Shown: piece by piece, positions 56,017 to 64,000 of the stretch
Layout of the letters: the number at the start of each line of letters is the position of its first letter
How positions within the stretch are numbered: the first letter of the stretch is position 1
From: Nitzschia sp. pyKryTriq1
Lineage: Eukaryota; Bacillariophyta; Bacillariophyceae; Bacillariales; Bacillariaceae
Reading direction: 5' to 3'
DNA length: 64,000 nt
NCBI GenBank assembly: GCA_956465555.1
Contig: OY101116.1
Span: 186,001 to 250,000 of the forward strand
Program-made: the position numbers and the translations under genes
Notes under the pieces: generated by a model
The model's database searches: none
Told to the model about the DNA's origin: nothing
Seen by the model: the letters and a program-made list of their open reading frames with translations, nothing else

Positions 56017-57018
56017 ATGAATCCTTCTTGCCCTTGCTGTGTTTGCGTTCAAAACAAGACGCTCACTATTCCAGATTGGTTCAAAGAGTCGGCGGAGGTC
56101 CAAATCCCGCTGAAAGGAGAAGAGAACGATGAGTTTTCGGTCGTCAAGACGAAACTGGAGGAACGATCTCTCCCTACGAGTAGCTTCCGATCCACAGATG
56201 CCGATCTCTCCTCCTCCACCGAGGCTTTGTCTTCGGAGTCGGATGTCGATAGTATCCCTGATCCTAATTCAATATTGTCTTCCAGTGGTCGCAGCTTTCG
56301 GATATCCATGGATGGGAACATCAACCAACATCATGAACCGCTAGTAACAAGCTGGAAAGAACCTTCGCTCGTTTCTTCTCCTCCATCTACTCGATCCCTT
56401 TACCGATCTGCTTCCATCGGTAGACAAAACGAGTCTATCGACAGATATGGATACGATCAACCAGCATCATCCTTCGAAGAGGAGCGACAGCAGCAGCACA
56501 AGTCTCTTTCGAGAATCGAGTCCATGCCGGCAAGACTTCCTCCCAGAGAGCCCCGCATGCGACGACGATGCTCGGTCACCAAGTTCAATCTGGAGGACAC
56601 CTTTCAACGGGTTCAGATGGACGATAGAAGAGCAGAAACATCCTTTGATGGTGTGCCACCGACGACGCTAGTACCACCAGAGCCCGCTCCTATTCAACCT
56701 GAAATGATGATAAACAAGCGGCGCCCAAGGCGAAGATGCTCCATCACAAAATTCAACCTGGAAGCTAGTACTACACTTCATCAGGTCCAGCAACGCGAAG
56801 TTGGGCTTCCTGATACCGTGTCGAGTGAATTATCACCAGAACATCCTTCGTCTTGGTCACCACCGCCAAGTCCCCTGGACGATCTTTGGAGTAAAAAGGA
56901 TTCTTCTCGTTTCTCCTCCCCAGGTGATTTCAAACAGCAGCAGGGAGGAGGATTGGCTGCCACACCCGAATCAAAGAAGAGATTCAAGGTCAGGAACCCC
57001 TGGGGGCGTGCTGCCTAA
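56017..57018 (+). CDS. Ser-rich protein with duplicated RRRCS-V/I-TKFNLE motif
   Basis: Single exon, 333 aa from ATG at 56017, which has an ACC context; an upstream in-frame ATG at 55957 has a poor context and would add a hydrophobic stretch. A cysteine-rich start (CPCCVCVQ) could be palmitoylated. Two copies of a basic motif, RRRCSVTKFNLE near residue 190 and RRRCSITKFNLE near 245, each followed by a similar VQ-containing stretch, look like phosphorylation or docking sites (R-R-x-S). The rest is Ser/Pro-rich and disordered. No enzyme domain. I recall similar motif-bearing diatom proteins but no function. Confidence 0.65.
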   Translation: MNPSCPCCVCVQNKTLTIPDWFKESAEVQIPLKGEENDEFSVVKTKLEERSLPTSSFRSTDADLSSSTEALSSESDVDSIPDPNSILSSSGRSFRISMDGNINQHHEPLVTSWKEPSLVSSPPSTRSLYRSASIGRQNESIDRYGYDQPASSFEEERQQQHKSLSRIESMPARLPPREPRMRRRCSVTKFNLEDTFQRVQMDDRRAETSFDGVPPTTLVPPEPAPIQPEMMINKRRPRRRCSITKFNLEASTTLHQVQQREVGLPDTVSSELSPEHPSSWSPPPSPLDDLWSKKDSSRFSSPGDFKQQQGGGLAATPESKKRFKVRNPWGRAA

Positions 57019-57367
57019 TAGTAATAATGGAAGAAGTATTGATCTACTCTAAAGTTATACGTAGTACTATGGATCGTACGTAATGGAAGTCTTGGCAACT
57101 AGGAGTACTAGTAGGTGTTTCCACAAAGCGCCAATGCCATGACAGTTAGGAAAAGCATCATGTCTCCAGGTCACGGGAAACATACCAGGTACACGAGTTA
57201 GACAATTGAGAGGGAGAGGGAAAGAAAGTACTGTCTACTCGTACCAAGTATCACAGGTATGGAGTAGTTGATTTTGAGGAATCTTCTGCCGAGTCGTGGG
57301 AGTCTGCACTACTCTCGTCGTGACTGTCGCTTCCTTCGACTTCTACTAGTACCTGTACATCCTCTCT
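57019..57367. other. Convergent intergenic spacer
   Basis: About 350 bp; nothing recognisable besides short GTAC/CTAGTA words. Confidence 0.4.
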
Positions 57368-58456
57368 CTAGGCCGTGATGTCAGAGGACCGACTGCCTCC
57401 CATGCCAGTAGGAGCATCTGCCATGACTTGGTCTCCATCCGGGACAGCGATACCTCGTCGGGCAAGCTCTTGAGCCATTTCGTCATTGAGTTCGGCAACA
57501 CGCTTGGCCTCGGCCAAATATAGTCGCCCTTTCTCTTCCATGAGCTTTGGGAAGGATTCCCACTCAAACATCAAACAGTTCAGTTCGCGTTCCAGGCCTT
57601 CCTTTTGCATCTTCAGGGTAGCGGCCTCCTCCTTGGCTCTACTATCAGTACACATTGTAGTCTTGTTAGACGACGACGAGGCGACCAACTCACGAATACC
57701 TTTGACCTTTTGCTGCTCCATGGCATTCACTTTGAGACGATGCTGATGAGCCAACTGGCGAATAGCTTGGAGATTCACTTGACGCTCGCGAGCTGTCTCT
57801 TCCATCTCGTATGTTTTTTGTTGAATCTTGGCACGCGCACCGAGAAGTTCATTGTGTTGGAACTGATTCTGAGGAGGAAAGAAGAAGAACAAGACGAAGG
57901 CTGCTGTAAGAGAAGAACACCCTTCACTAGTAGAAACAACATAGACAAGCCAGCGACGACATTTCAAATCGTGTTCCTTCTTTCACCTTACCTTCTCTTG
58001 CAAGTCATTGACTTCAGCCTCGAGCGGACCCAAACTTGCTTGTACCCTCTCCTTCGATTGGACGATCTTCTCGTGTTTTGCTTTCAAGTCGGCAACAATC
58101 TTGGCAAGGGCTTGCTGCTCTTCTTCGGCGAGACGAAGACGCTCTTCCGCTTCCGCCTTGGCGCGATACTCCATGTCACGGTCGCGTCGTAGATTCTGAA
58201 TCGCTCCTGCGAGCTTCTGAACCAGCGGCTGCTGCGGGGCCGTGGAGCGCTGCTGCGCAAAGTTGTTGCCACCGCCGTTTCGGTTGTTGTTGTCATGGTG
58301 GTAGTTGGACGAAGAGTTGTTCATGTTCATGTTGTTGCCGCGATTCATCGTCAATGATAGCGATTGTGCTTGTTTGAAGGCGTCGTACGAAGATGCGATG
58401 GCGATGGGATTGGGATTATTGTGTGCTGCCCTTGCTGTTGTTTCTTGTTCCATCAT
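57368..58456 (-). CDS. Coiled-coil protein of unknown function
   Basis: Two exons, 58456..57992 and 57868..57368, phase 0, 321 aa. N-terminal third is Asn/Ser/His-rich and disordered; from about residue 88 to 300 it is nearly continuous coiled coil (RRDRDMEYRAKAEAEERLRLAEEEQ, then ARERQVNLQAIRQLAHQHRLKV). A short acidic tail ends in SSDITA. The first in-frame ATG is at 58456; there is a stop upstream, so a longer start is not available without another exon. Cytoskeletal, ciliary-derived or scaffold roles are all possible; none is supported. Confidence 0.7.
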
Positions 58457-60418
58457 CCGCTCATGAAGAGAGAGCAATGCTGCGGGACTTTTTCCGTACC
58501 GGTATCATTCGCGTCTAGTAGCGATCCGCGATGGCCGCATCGCAGAGCCCGTACCGCAGAGAAGCGCAATACCTGTCGGCACGAACTTTCAGTTCACGAG
58601 TCAGCCGATTCACGAAAGCAGTCGAATGAGTCGTCAATACAACAGTGGATGGTCGTACCGGTAGCGAGCGAGAAATCATGATCATTATCGAATCTGCTTC
58701 ATCACCAACCCATACACGAGCCTTTCTTTCATAGCTTGACCAGTTCCGGCAATCTTGCAGATCCTCGCCAACAACCGCACAGAGAAAAAAAACAAGAAAT
58801 CGTGCGTTCGTCATGCCGAAGAAGATACTAAATCTCCTCGCAAGAAGAATCTGCTTCGTCCAGGCAGAAAAGGTCCAAGGGAGTCTACTCCACCTAGGCG
58901 AAGCAGCTTGTAGTACTTTCAGGTGCGAAAAAGGTTGCAGATTTCATTCTGTGTCTCCAGAAGTGACACCATCATCGTACTTGTACCATCGAGCTTGTTG
59001 TTGGTTGAATTCATCGCGAGGACTCCTCCATGCTCCTTTTATTGCCCAGCTCCTTCTTGAAAAAGTTAAATCGCCGGCGACCCATTATTTATTCATGAGA
59101 ATCATCTTGCTCAGCGCCGATGACCTTCTAAAAATCTTGGGCCGCGCTCTTTAGGCTCTACCACCACGGAGAAATGAAAGTAAATATTTCCTCCATGCAT
59201 ACTTTCCATGACATGTAGACCACCTGTTGAACCCATGATATCCTCGTCACAAGAATAGCATCATTCAAATGTTTTGGTCCAAAAGTCCTGCTGCAGCAGC
59301 AGTAGCAGTATCAACAACAGCAACGCAATAATCGCGCGACAGAGGAGACAGCAGCGCATGCAACTTCTTGCAATCATTGCAGAATCCCAGATGCACAGCA
59401 CATAGTATTAGGTTTCGCGCCCACTATGGACGAACCTATAATGTGATGCGGCCCAACTATTTCGTCGTGCCTGGAACACACCGGCATCATCTCCTCCCTT
59501 GGATCCGCTCCTGACCACTACAGTGCGTGGTCGTCGGCAGGAAGATTTGCACTTGCTTTCCTGCTCGTACCAGAGAAAATAATAATCCCGCGAGACAAGC
59601 AACGACAATACTGCTGTCTTCAATAGTTGTTGGTTGCCAGCATTATTATTTCTTGTTCGACGGTATGCTTCTGCAGGAAGAATAGAGGAGACAGTGCAGC
59701 TGAGTATCTTTTACCGCATTACTCTTTACTATTACACAGACAGCGTTCAACTGGAAATCGAAAACATGGGGGGGAGCGAGGAATGTGGAATCATCCAAAT
59801 ACAAAACATCAGTTTCAGATTTAAAAACTGGCCCAACGCACGGAACTCAATTGTCATCACATAGATAATAATAGCCGGGGAGCACGGCACAGTCTGTGGT
59901 ATGTATTTTTTTAAAAATTGCAGGAGACTTCCGATGCGAGTGCATCAGACGCGTTCTATTTTTTTAACTACTACGAAGTCTGGCGTCCTCCCGTTTAGCT
60001 GATGTAATTGCGGTATGGGCCCAAGACGTTTCAACATGATTTTGCCAGTTCCACACAGAACGTGTACGACGTACTGTAGTGAAAGACATTCGATTCTACC
60101 TCGCTCGCTGTATGCTCGTTGTTCTGTATGATGGATACCGTTCCGTTCGCCTTGTTCTCTACCGGGACATCATTTATCATCTGTTGACGCCGGCCTTCTT
60201 CTCAGGTTCAACGCACGATCACTGCCAAGAAGGTGCTGAGAAATCGATTTTTTTGAAAATATAGGGGGAAGCATGCGCAGAGAACATGCTGCATCGCGGC
60301 GGCCCCGGTGGCTTTTACGAGTATTTCGCAGCATAAAATCGAGAGGGCAACGAAGCAACAGCAACATAACTTTTTCCTTTCCTTCCTCACACCAGCACAT
60401 TCGAACAACCCAATAAGT
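58457..60418. other. Intergenic, no supported gene
   Basis: Nearly 2 kb. Several overlapping frames (for example an ATG frame at 58813-59154) but none with recognisable motifs or plausible composition. CAG/CAA triplets near 59290-59330. Confidence 0.45.
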
Positions 60419-61318
60419 ATGATGAGGTCAGTCGACGAAATCAACAACGATGTCGGTGCCAGCATGACAGAGGCATTGCTGGGAGGAGCACCAGGATCTC
60501 CTGCTGCTTCCACCACGAACAGCAGCAGCGGCCGCAGAAACAAACTAATCAGCAGAAGACTCTCCCAAAACAGGAACGGCGAGCATCATGTTGGTACTGC
60601 CGCTGCCCCGCGTTCAACATGGGGCAGTATCTTTACTACACTTCGATTCAAGATGCTACTCGTAGGGTTTTTCGTTGGCTACTTGACAGAGGTTCTATTT
60701 GTCAAGAACGCCAGGGAAGGGCATGTCAACTTTTTTGACGACACCACCCACGCCAAGGTGGTCATGGTGATGGCCCGATCCGAGGACGAAAAGACGACGA
60801 GTCATCCTCTTGTGATTCAAGCTCGGGCTTCGGATCGCATCAGCGTCCATATTGAATCTTGGAGTGATCTCATATTTTACGAAATGTCGTATCTCTTTGT
60901 GGATGTCTTCTTCCTCGTCTATGTCATAATCTTGGCGCGGGCCGTCGTTCGAGGGGGGTCATCCGGAGAAAGCAGCAACAATTCCCCTCCCTTGAACATC
61001 CAACTCGCAATCCAGGCGGCCAATTGGTTGTTGGGAATGGTGCTTGGCTTGGGGGGCTCGCTTTGTCTAACTTTTGGAACCCATGCGTTCCTTTCGAACA
61101 AGGTTTGGTCGTTCCTGGGCTGCATGGTGATTGGAGTGCTCTTGTGTTTTATGATGTATTTTCTTGCGGGGGAAATCGAAAAGGTCTTTTACCCGGATCG
61201 TTTCACATGCGACGGAGAAGAACGACGAGAACGACAAGAACGTCCTCGGGGGGACGAAGCAATGGAGGACGAGGACCACGATGATGGCCCGGCGTCTTAT
61301 GCGGCGCACATTGTCTAG
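60419..61318 (+). CDS. Multi-pass membrane protein, unknown
   Basis: Single exon, 299 aa from the first ATG (MMRSVDEINNDV). After a polar N-terminus there are four clear hydrophobic segments: about 79-95 (MLLVGFFVGYLTEVLFV), 159-178 (YLFVDVFFLVYVIILARAV), 200-222 (WLLGMVLGLGGSLCLTFG) and 233-252 (FLGCMVIGVLLCFMMYFLAG). A loop of about 60 residues joins the first two. The C-terminus is highly charged (ERRERQERPRGDE). A near-consensus NPPLN-type segment is absent and no family is recognised. Function unknown. Confidence 0.65.
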   Translation: MMRSVDEINNDVGASMTEALLGGAPGSPAASTTNSSSGRRNKLISRRLSQNRNGEHHVGTAAAPRSTWGSIFTTLRFKMLLVGFFVGYLTEVLFVKNAREGHVNFFDDTTHAKVVMVMARSEDEKTTSHPLVIQARASDRISVHIESWSDLIFYEMSYLFVDVFFLVYVIILARAVVRGGSSGESSNNSPPLNIQLAIQAANWLLGMVLGLGGSLCLTFGTHAFLSNKVWSFLGCMVIGVLLCFMMYFLAGEIEKVFYPDRFTCDGEERRERQERPRGDEAMEDEDHDDGPASYAAHIV

Positions 61319-62055
61319 ACGAACTCCTGCTGCTCATTCTACATGTTTGTTCTCTCTTTCCTACTATGCATGATCCTGCTGTCATTGTTGTTACTGCTGC
61401 GGCTCGCACTATTCTAGAGTAGCCAGTGGATACCACAAGGTAGTAATACTAGAATCCCTGCTATCATTTACTACTAGAATACGACTATTACTACTCTCTC
61501 ACTACTACGACCTCGTCTCTCTACTACTAGTTCAGCAGGCCACCACCAACTCTATATTTACTAGACTAGATGCCAGCAGGGAAACCCCAGAGGAGAGAGG
61601 ACGACCGAATGGGATACCGCCGCCATATGCGAACTACTGGCGGTGGCTGGACCCCGTCTGCTTCAGGGAAGTTCTTGGTCGTCCTCGTGCATGTCCACAG
61701 TCGTAGATCATGGTGATCTCTTCTTGCACAGCAGATCCGTCAATTTTAGAAATACTGTACGTGGTCTACGCAGAGTACTACTAGCAGAGCGAAACCGCAT
61801 CATCATGCGAACCAAGATCGATCATCGCATACATCATCCTGTAGTATTTTAAATAAAAAAATATGACCCATCTATTACCATGACCCGTCGTCCATCGTTT
61901 TTTATTGTTTCCGCCGGAGTAATAATATACAGCGAGCGAGCGAAAATCGGAAAAGCCCTCGTCTTGGATGACACACTCGGAACGGCAGAAACGCCACGTG
62001 GAATAATCACAGCGCCCCATCTCCCATCCTCACATCTTCTGACACCGGTACACGT

Positions 62056-62177
62056 ATGTTGAAGAGGGACTTCGATCGGAAGAGTCCAACACCGAGCGAA
62101 GGACGGACGCTGATGATTCGATCAAGGACGATTCGCTCACGGACGAATATGGATGAGTGACATCGATCTTGGATCTT
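62056..62177. repeat. Direct repeat copy A
   Basis: 122-bp block that matches 62234-62331 almost exactly apart from a 24-bp segment in the middle present only here. The two copies lie 56 bp apart. Confidence 0.95.
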
Positions 62178-62233
62178 AGGCACTATTCGTTGGATCAACT
62201 GAGCTGGGAAGTGACCAGGATATCGAAGGGAGG

Positions 62234-62331
62234 ATGTTGAAGAGGGACTTCGATCGGAAGAGTCCAACACCGAGCGAAGGACGGACGCTGATGAGGACGA
62301 ATATGGATGAGTGACATCGATCTTGGATCTT
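62234..62331. repeat. Direct repeat copy B
   Basis: 98-bp copy of the 62056-62177 block, lacking an internal 24-bp segment. Confidence 0.95.
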
Positions 62332-62835
62332 GCAATGTCTATTGCGATCGCTGACAACCTTGGGTGTGATGAGATCTAACACTTTACAAATGTCTCTTGA
62401 ACCATGATCGAATATGTGATATGTATTAGAGACATTCGAGACGGTTATCAAGATGAATGTCAGACGTATTCTACTGGAGGAACAGTCCCAGCTAGAACAG
62501 GCAAATATCTAGTGTGGAATCTAGAACATTGGATGTCAAGACGGAGCTATGGATTGATCGTGAAGTTAATCTTGGAATCAAGATTGTGATCTTGAAAGAG
62601 AAAACGGATAGAGTAGAGTAATCAATCTGTATAGCTCACAATTCAAAAGAGGATATACAGACGTGTAATATCTTGAGTTGTGCCACGGGAATTTGATCAC
62701 TCTCGTGTAGAACAATTGTTGACTACGTGGATTCAATTCTACAGTAAAGTTTGTCAGTCGTACGTACAAGTACAGTATTTCGATTACTTTAACACACGTA
62801 CAGCACCACAGTACCAGGAACCTGTACAGGTGCTG

Positions 62836-62935
62836 TGTACTGGGACAGTACAGTAGAGTAGAGTAGAGTAGAGTACAGTACAGTACAGTACAGTACAGTA
62901 CAGTACTTGTACAGTACAGTATGTACGTAACGGTA
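62836..62935. repeat. (AGTAG)n and (CAGTA)n low-complexity palindromic repeat
   Basis: Runs of AGTAG followed by about eight ACAGT units and a GTAC-rich stretch. Largely self-complementary, so it could fold as hairpins. Confidence 0.85.
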
Positions 62936-63413
62936 CTTGTGTGGCGGGTCCCTCTGCCTCGCTGGCCCAGCCGTGAGAGGTATCAATAGCTACCGTACCA
63001 GTACCGGTTATCGGTACGAGTACAGTACTGGTACTGTAGTAAAACAAGATGGTACTGTACATTGGTGCTGGTTCTCTACCGGTATTATTCATGTATTATA
63101 ATATTGTTGTTACTGATACAATTGTTTGCTCTTCTTTTTATTCGTCTATTTGATTGAATGAAATTCATTTTTGTTCTGTTGTTTAGTTAAAAAAGCGTCT
63201 GCATCCCATCCGTTCATCTGGTGTATTTCGCAGGTGATGGGGGGTGGCTCGGGGAGAATAGCACAATGGCTGTTGCCTTTCGGGGCGACGTGAGTCAGTC
63301 GCTAGGAGAGGCGATCCCCGCCGAGAGAAGGAGAGAGGGAGCACGGGCACATTGATTCAAGAAGTGCCAAAACAAACATCACGTACTGTTCGTTGGTTGG
63401 TTTCTTAGTGCTT

Positions 63414-64000
63414 TTACGCAATCAACTGTTCCAAGAGGTTGCCAAAGACGATATCATCTTCAATCTCTGCTCCCAAGTTGTCGGGAAAGTCAAAGTCTTG
63501 AAAGAAGGACTCGGCTTCGCCGTTCAAGAGCTGATCAACTTCTGACCAGTTGTTATTGTTGCTGGGTTGTTGTAGTTGCGGCATCATAACAGGCTGTTGT
63601 TGTTGCTCGTCTTGAAAGGGATCCAGATAGTGAAAGGTCTTGCTGCCAAAGGCCAGGACCACATCATTGTCCAGCTTGCTAAAGAACGTGCTTTGCTGTT
63701 GCTGCGGCATGGCCATCATGGTGGAGGTAGGAGAGGACATGGTCATACTAGGAGCAGCTTGTTCAGCCTCGCTCACCCAAGACATGTTCCAAAAGTCTGG
63801 TTCTTGATCGGGGTTGGAGCGGGCACGAACTCCGGTTCCCTTGACCTTGATGCGTTGGATGCTGTGGGCTAGGAAACCACGGTCGCGGAGAAAGAGCTCG
63901 TGGTAGTATCCGCCGCGATCTCTTCCGCGAGTCAATCGCTGAAAGCCGTACAAGTTCAACTGGCGCTGGAAACTGGCAAGCTTGGAGAGTTTGAAGAAGC
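63414..64000 (-). CDS. Heat-shock-factor-type DNA-binding protein (5' part outside window)
   Basis: Minus-strand frame entering from the window end and stopping at 63414; 194 residues visible. It opens inside the HSF domain: FFKLSKLASFQRQLNLYGFQRL (recognition helix and wing), then RDRGGYYHELFLRDRGFL, IQRIKVKGTG, which completes the fold. The remaining 120 residues are Gln/Asn/Met-rich with an acidic, aromatic end (EAESFFQDFDFPDN, DDIVFGNLLEQLIA) that resembles an activation region. No coiled coil. The SFQRQLNLYGF helix is the canonical form, unlike the SFLRQLQNYGF variant of the HSF at the other end of the window. The real start is beyond 64000. Confidence 0.9.
   Translation of the reverse strand, partial: FFKLSKLASFQRQLNLYGFQRLTRGRDRGGYYHELFLRDRGFLAHSIQRIKVKGTGVRARSNPDQEPDFWNMSWVSEAEQAAPSMTMSSPTSTMMAMPQQQQSTFFSKLDNDVVLAFGSKTFHYLDPFQDEQQQQPVMMPQLQQPSNNNNWSEVDQLLNGEAESFFQDFDFPDNLGAEIEDDIVFGNLLEQLIA

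Larger units (their letters stand above)
61319..63413. other. Intergenic with a duplicated block, no supported gene
   Basis: 2.1 kb. Contains a directly repeated block (62056-62177 and 62234-62331), a CAGTA-rich region (62836-63080) and CTAGTAG patches (61430-61570). Short frames only. Confidence 0.5.

Noticed and set aside
58813-59154. 113-codon frame starting MPKKILNLLARR
   Set aside because: Valid ATG but no homology, membrane or domain pattern, and it lies in a spacer with similar frames on both strands; insufficient support.
1-64000. tRNA genes, intact transposons or retrotransposon polyproteins
   Set aside because: No cloverleaf-compatible A/B box pairs and no transposase, integrase or reverse-transcriptase motif were recognised by eye on either strand.

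Overview
The window is nuclear DNA of a photosynthetic stramenopile, most likely a pennate diatom. The evidence is: short GT-AG introns (mostly 80-230 bp); presequences of the signal-peptide-plus-aromatic type used for four-membrane plastids (LPOR, an acyltransferase, a multidomain exonuclease, perhaps PrmC); a nuclear light-dependent protochlorophyllide reductase; HSF-type regulators at both ends; and protein families I know mainly from diatoms (GRG/QRH 'DUF6824'-like, FHPLV/RFLWYG, SVTKFNLE). Low-complexity insertions and triplet or tetranucleotide microsatellites are everywhere. The species cannot be fixed from sequence alone; a Seminavis-like raphid diatom is a guess. I see no CRISPR array, operon, tRNA gene or intact transposon.

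Layout. 0-9 kb: tail of a coiled-coil gene, an HSF regulator, a plastid-type lysophosphatidate acyltransferase with an 86-copy GAAC array in an intron, a Golgi-type glycosyltransferase-like protein, and a VAMP7-like R-SNARE. 9-20 kb: LPOR, a diatom family gene, a mitochondrial membrane protein, an ER RING E3 ligase, a UAP56-binding mRNA export adaptor and a small coiled-coil gene. 21-31 kb: a WEE1-like kinase, a PrmC/HemK methyltransferase, a solitary 5S rRNA gene, an NDUFB4-like complex I subunit and, divergent from it, MCM5. 32-40 kb: a CRAL-TRIO-like/'DUF6824' gene facing a giant chimeric gene, joined by an inverted duplication. 40-48 kb: a four-module plastid-type protein (YbaK-like, OB, DEDDy exonuclease, unknown) and a TMEM184/OST-alpha protein. 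48-64 kb: two secreted proteins, an MFS sugar transporter, a phosphoprotein-like gene, a coiled-coil gene, a multi-pass membrane protein and the 3' part of a second HSF.

The most unusual locus is 34.2-39.4 kb. The 3' end of the CRAL-TRIO-like gene (part of exon 3, the intron and the last exon) is present again in inverted orientation as the tail of a TMEM97/EXPERA-like membrane protein gene. The first motif of the duplicated domain has been amplified to about 14 tandem copies, and nearly every copy keeps an in-phase potential 5' splice site for the single last exon. The second candidate is the 40.2-44.4 kb gene, which combines an aminoacyl-tRNA-deacylase-like domain, an OB fold and an RNase D-like exonuclease behind a plastid-type presequence.

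Exon joins were worked out by hand from GT/AG sites, reading-frame continuity and family conservation. No alignment, transcript or database search was available.
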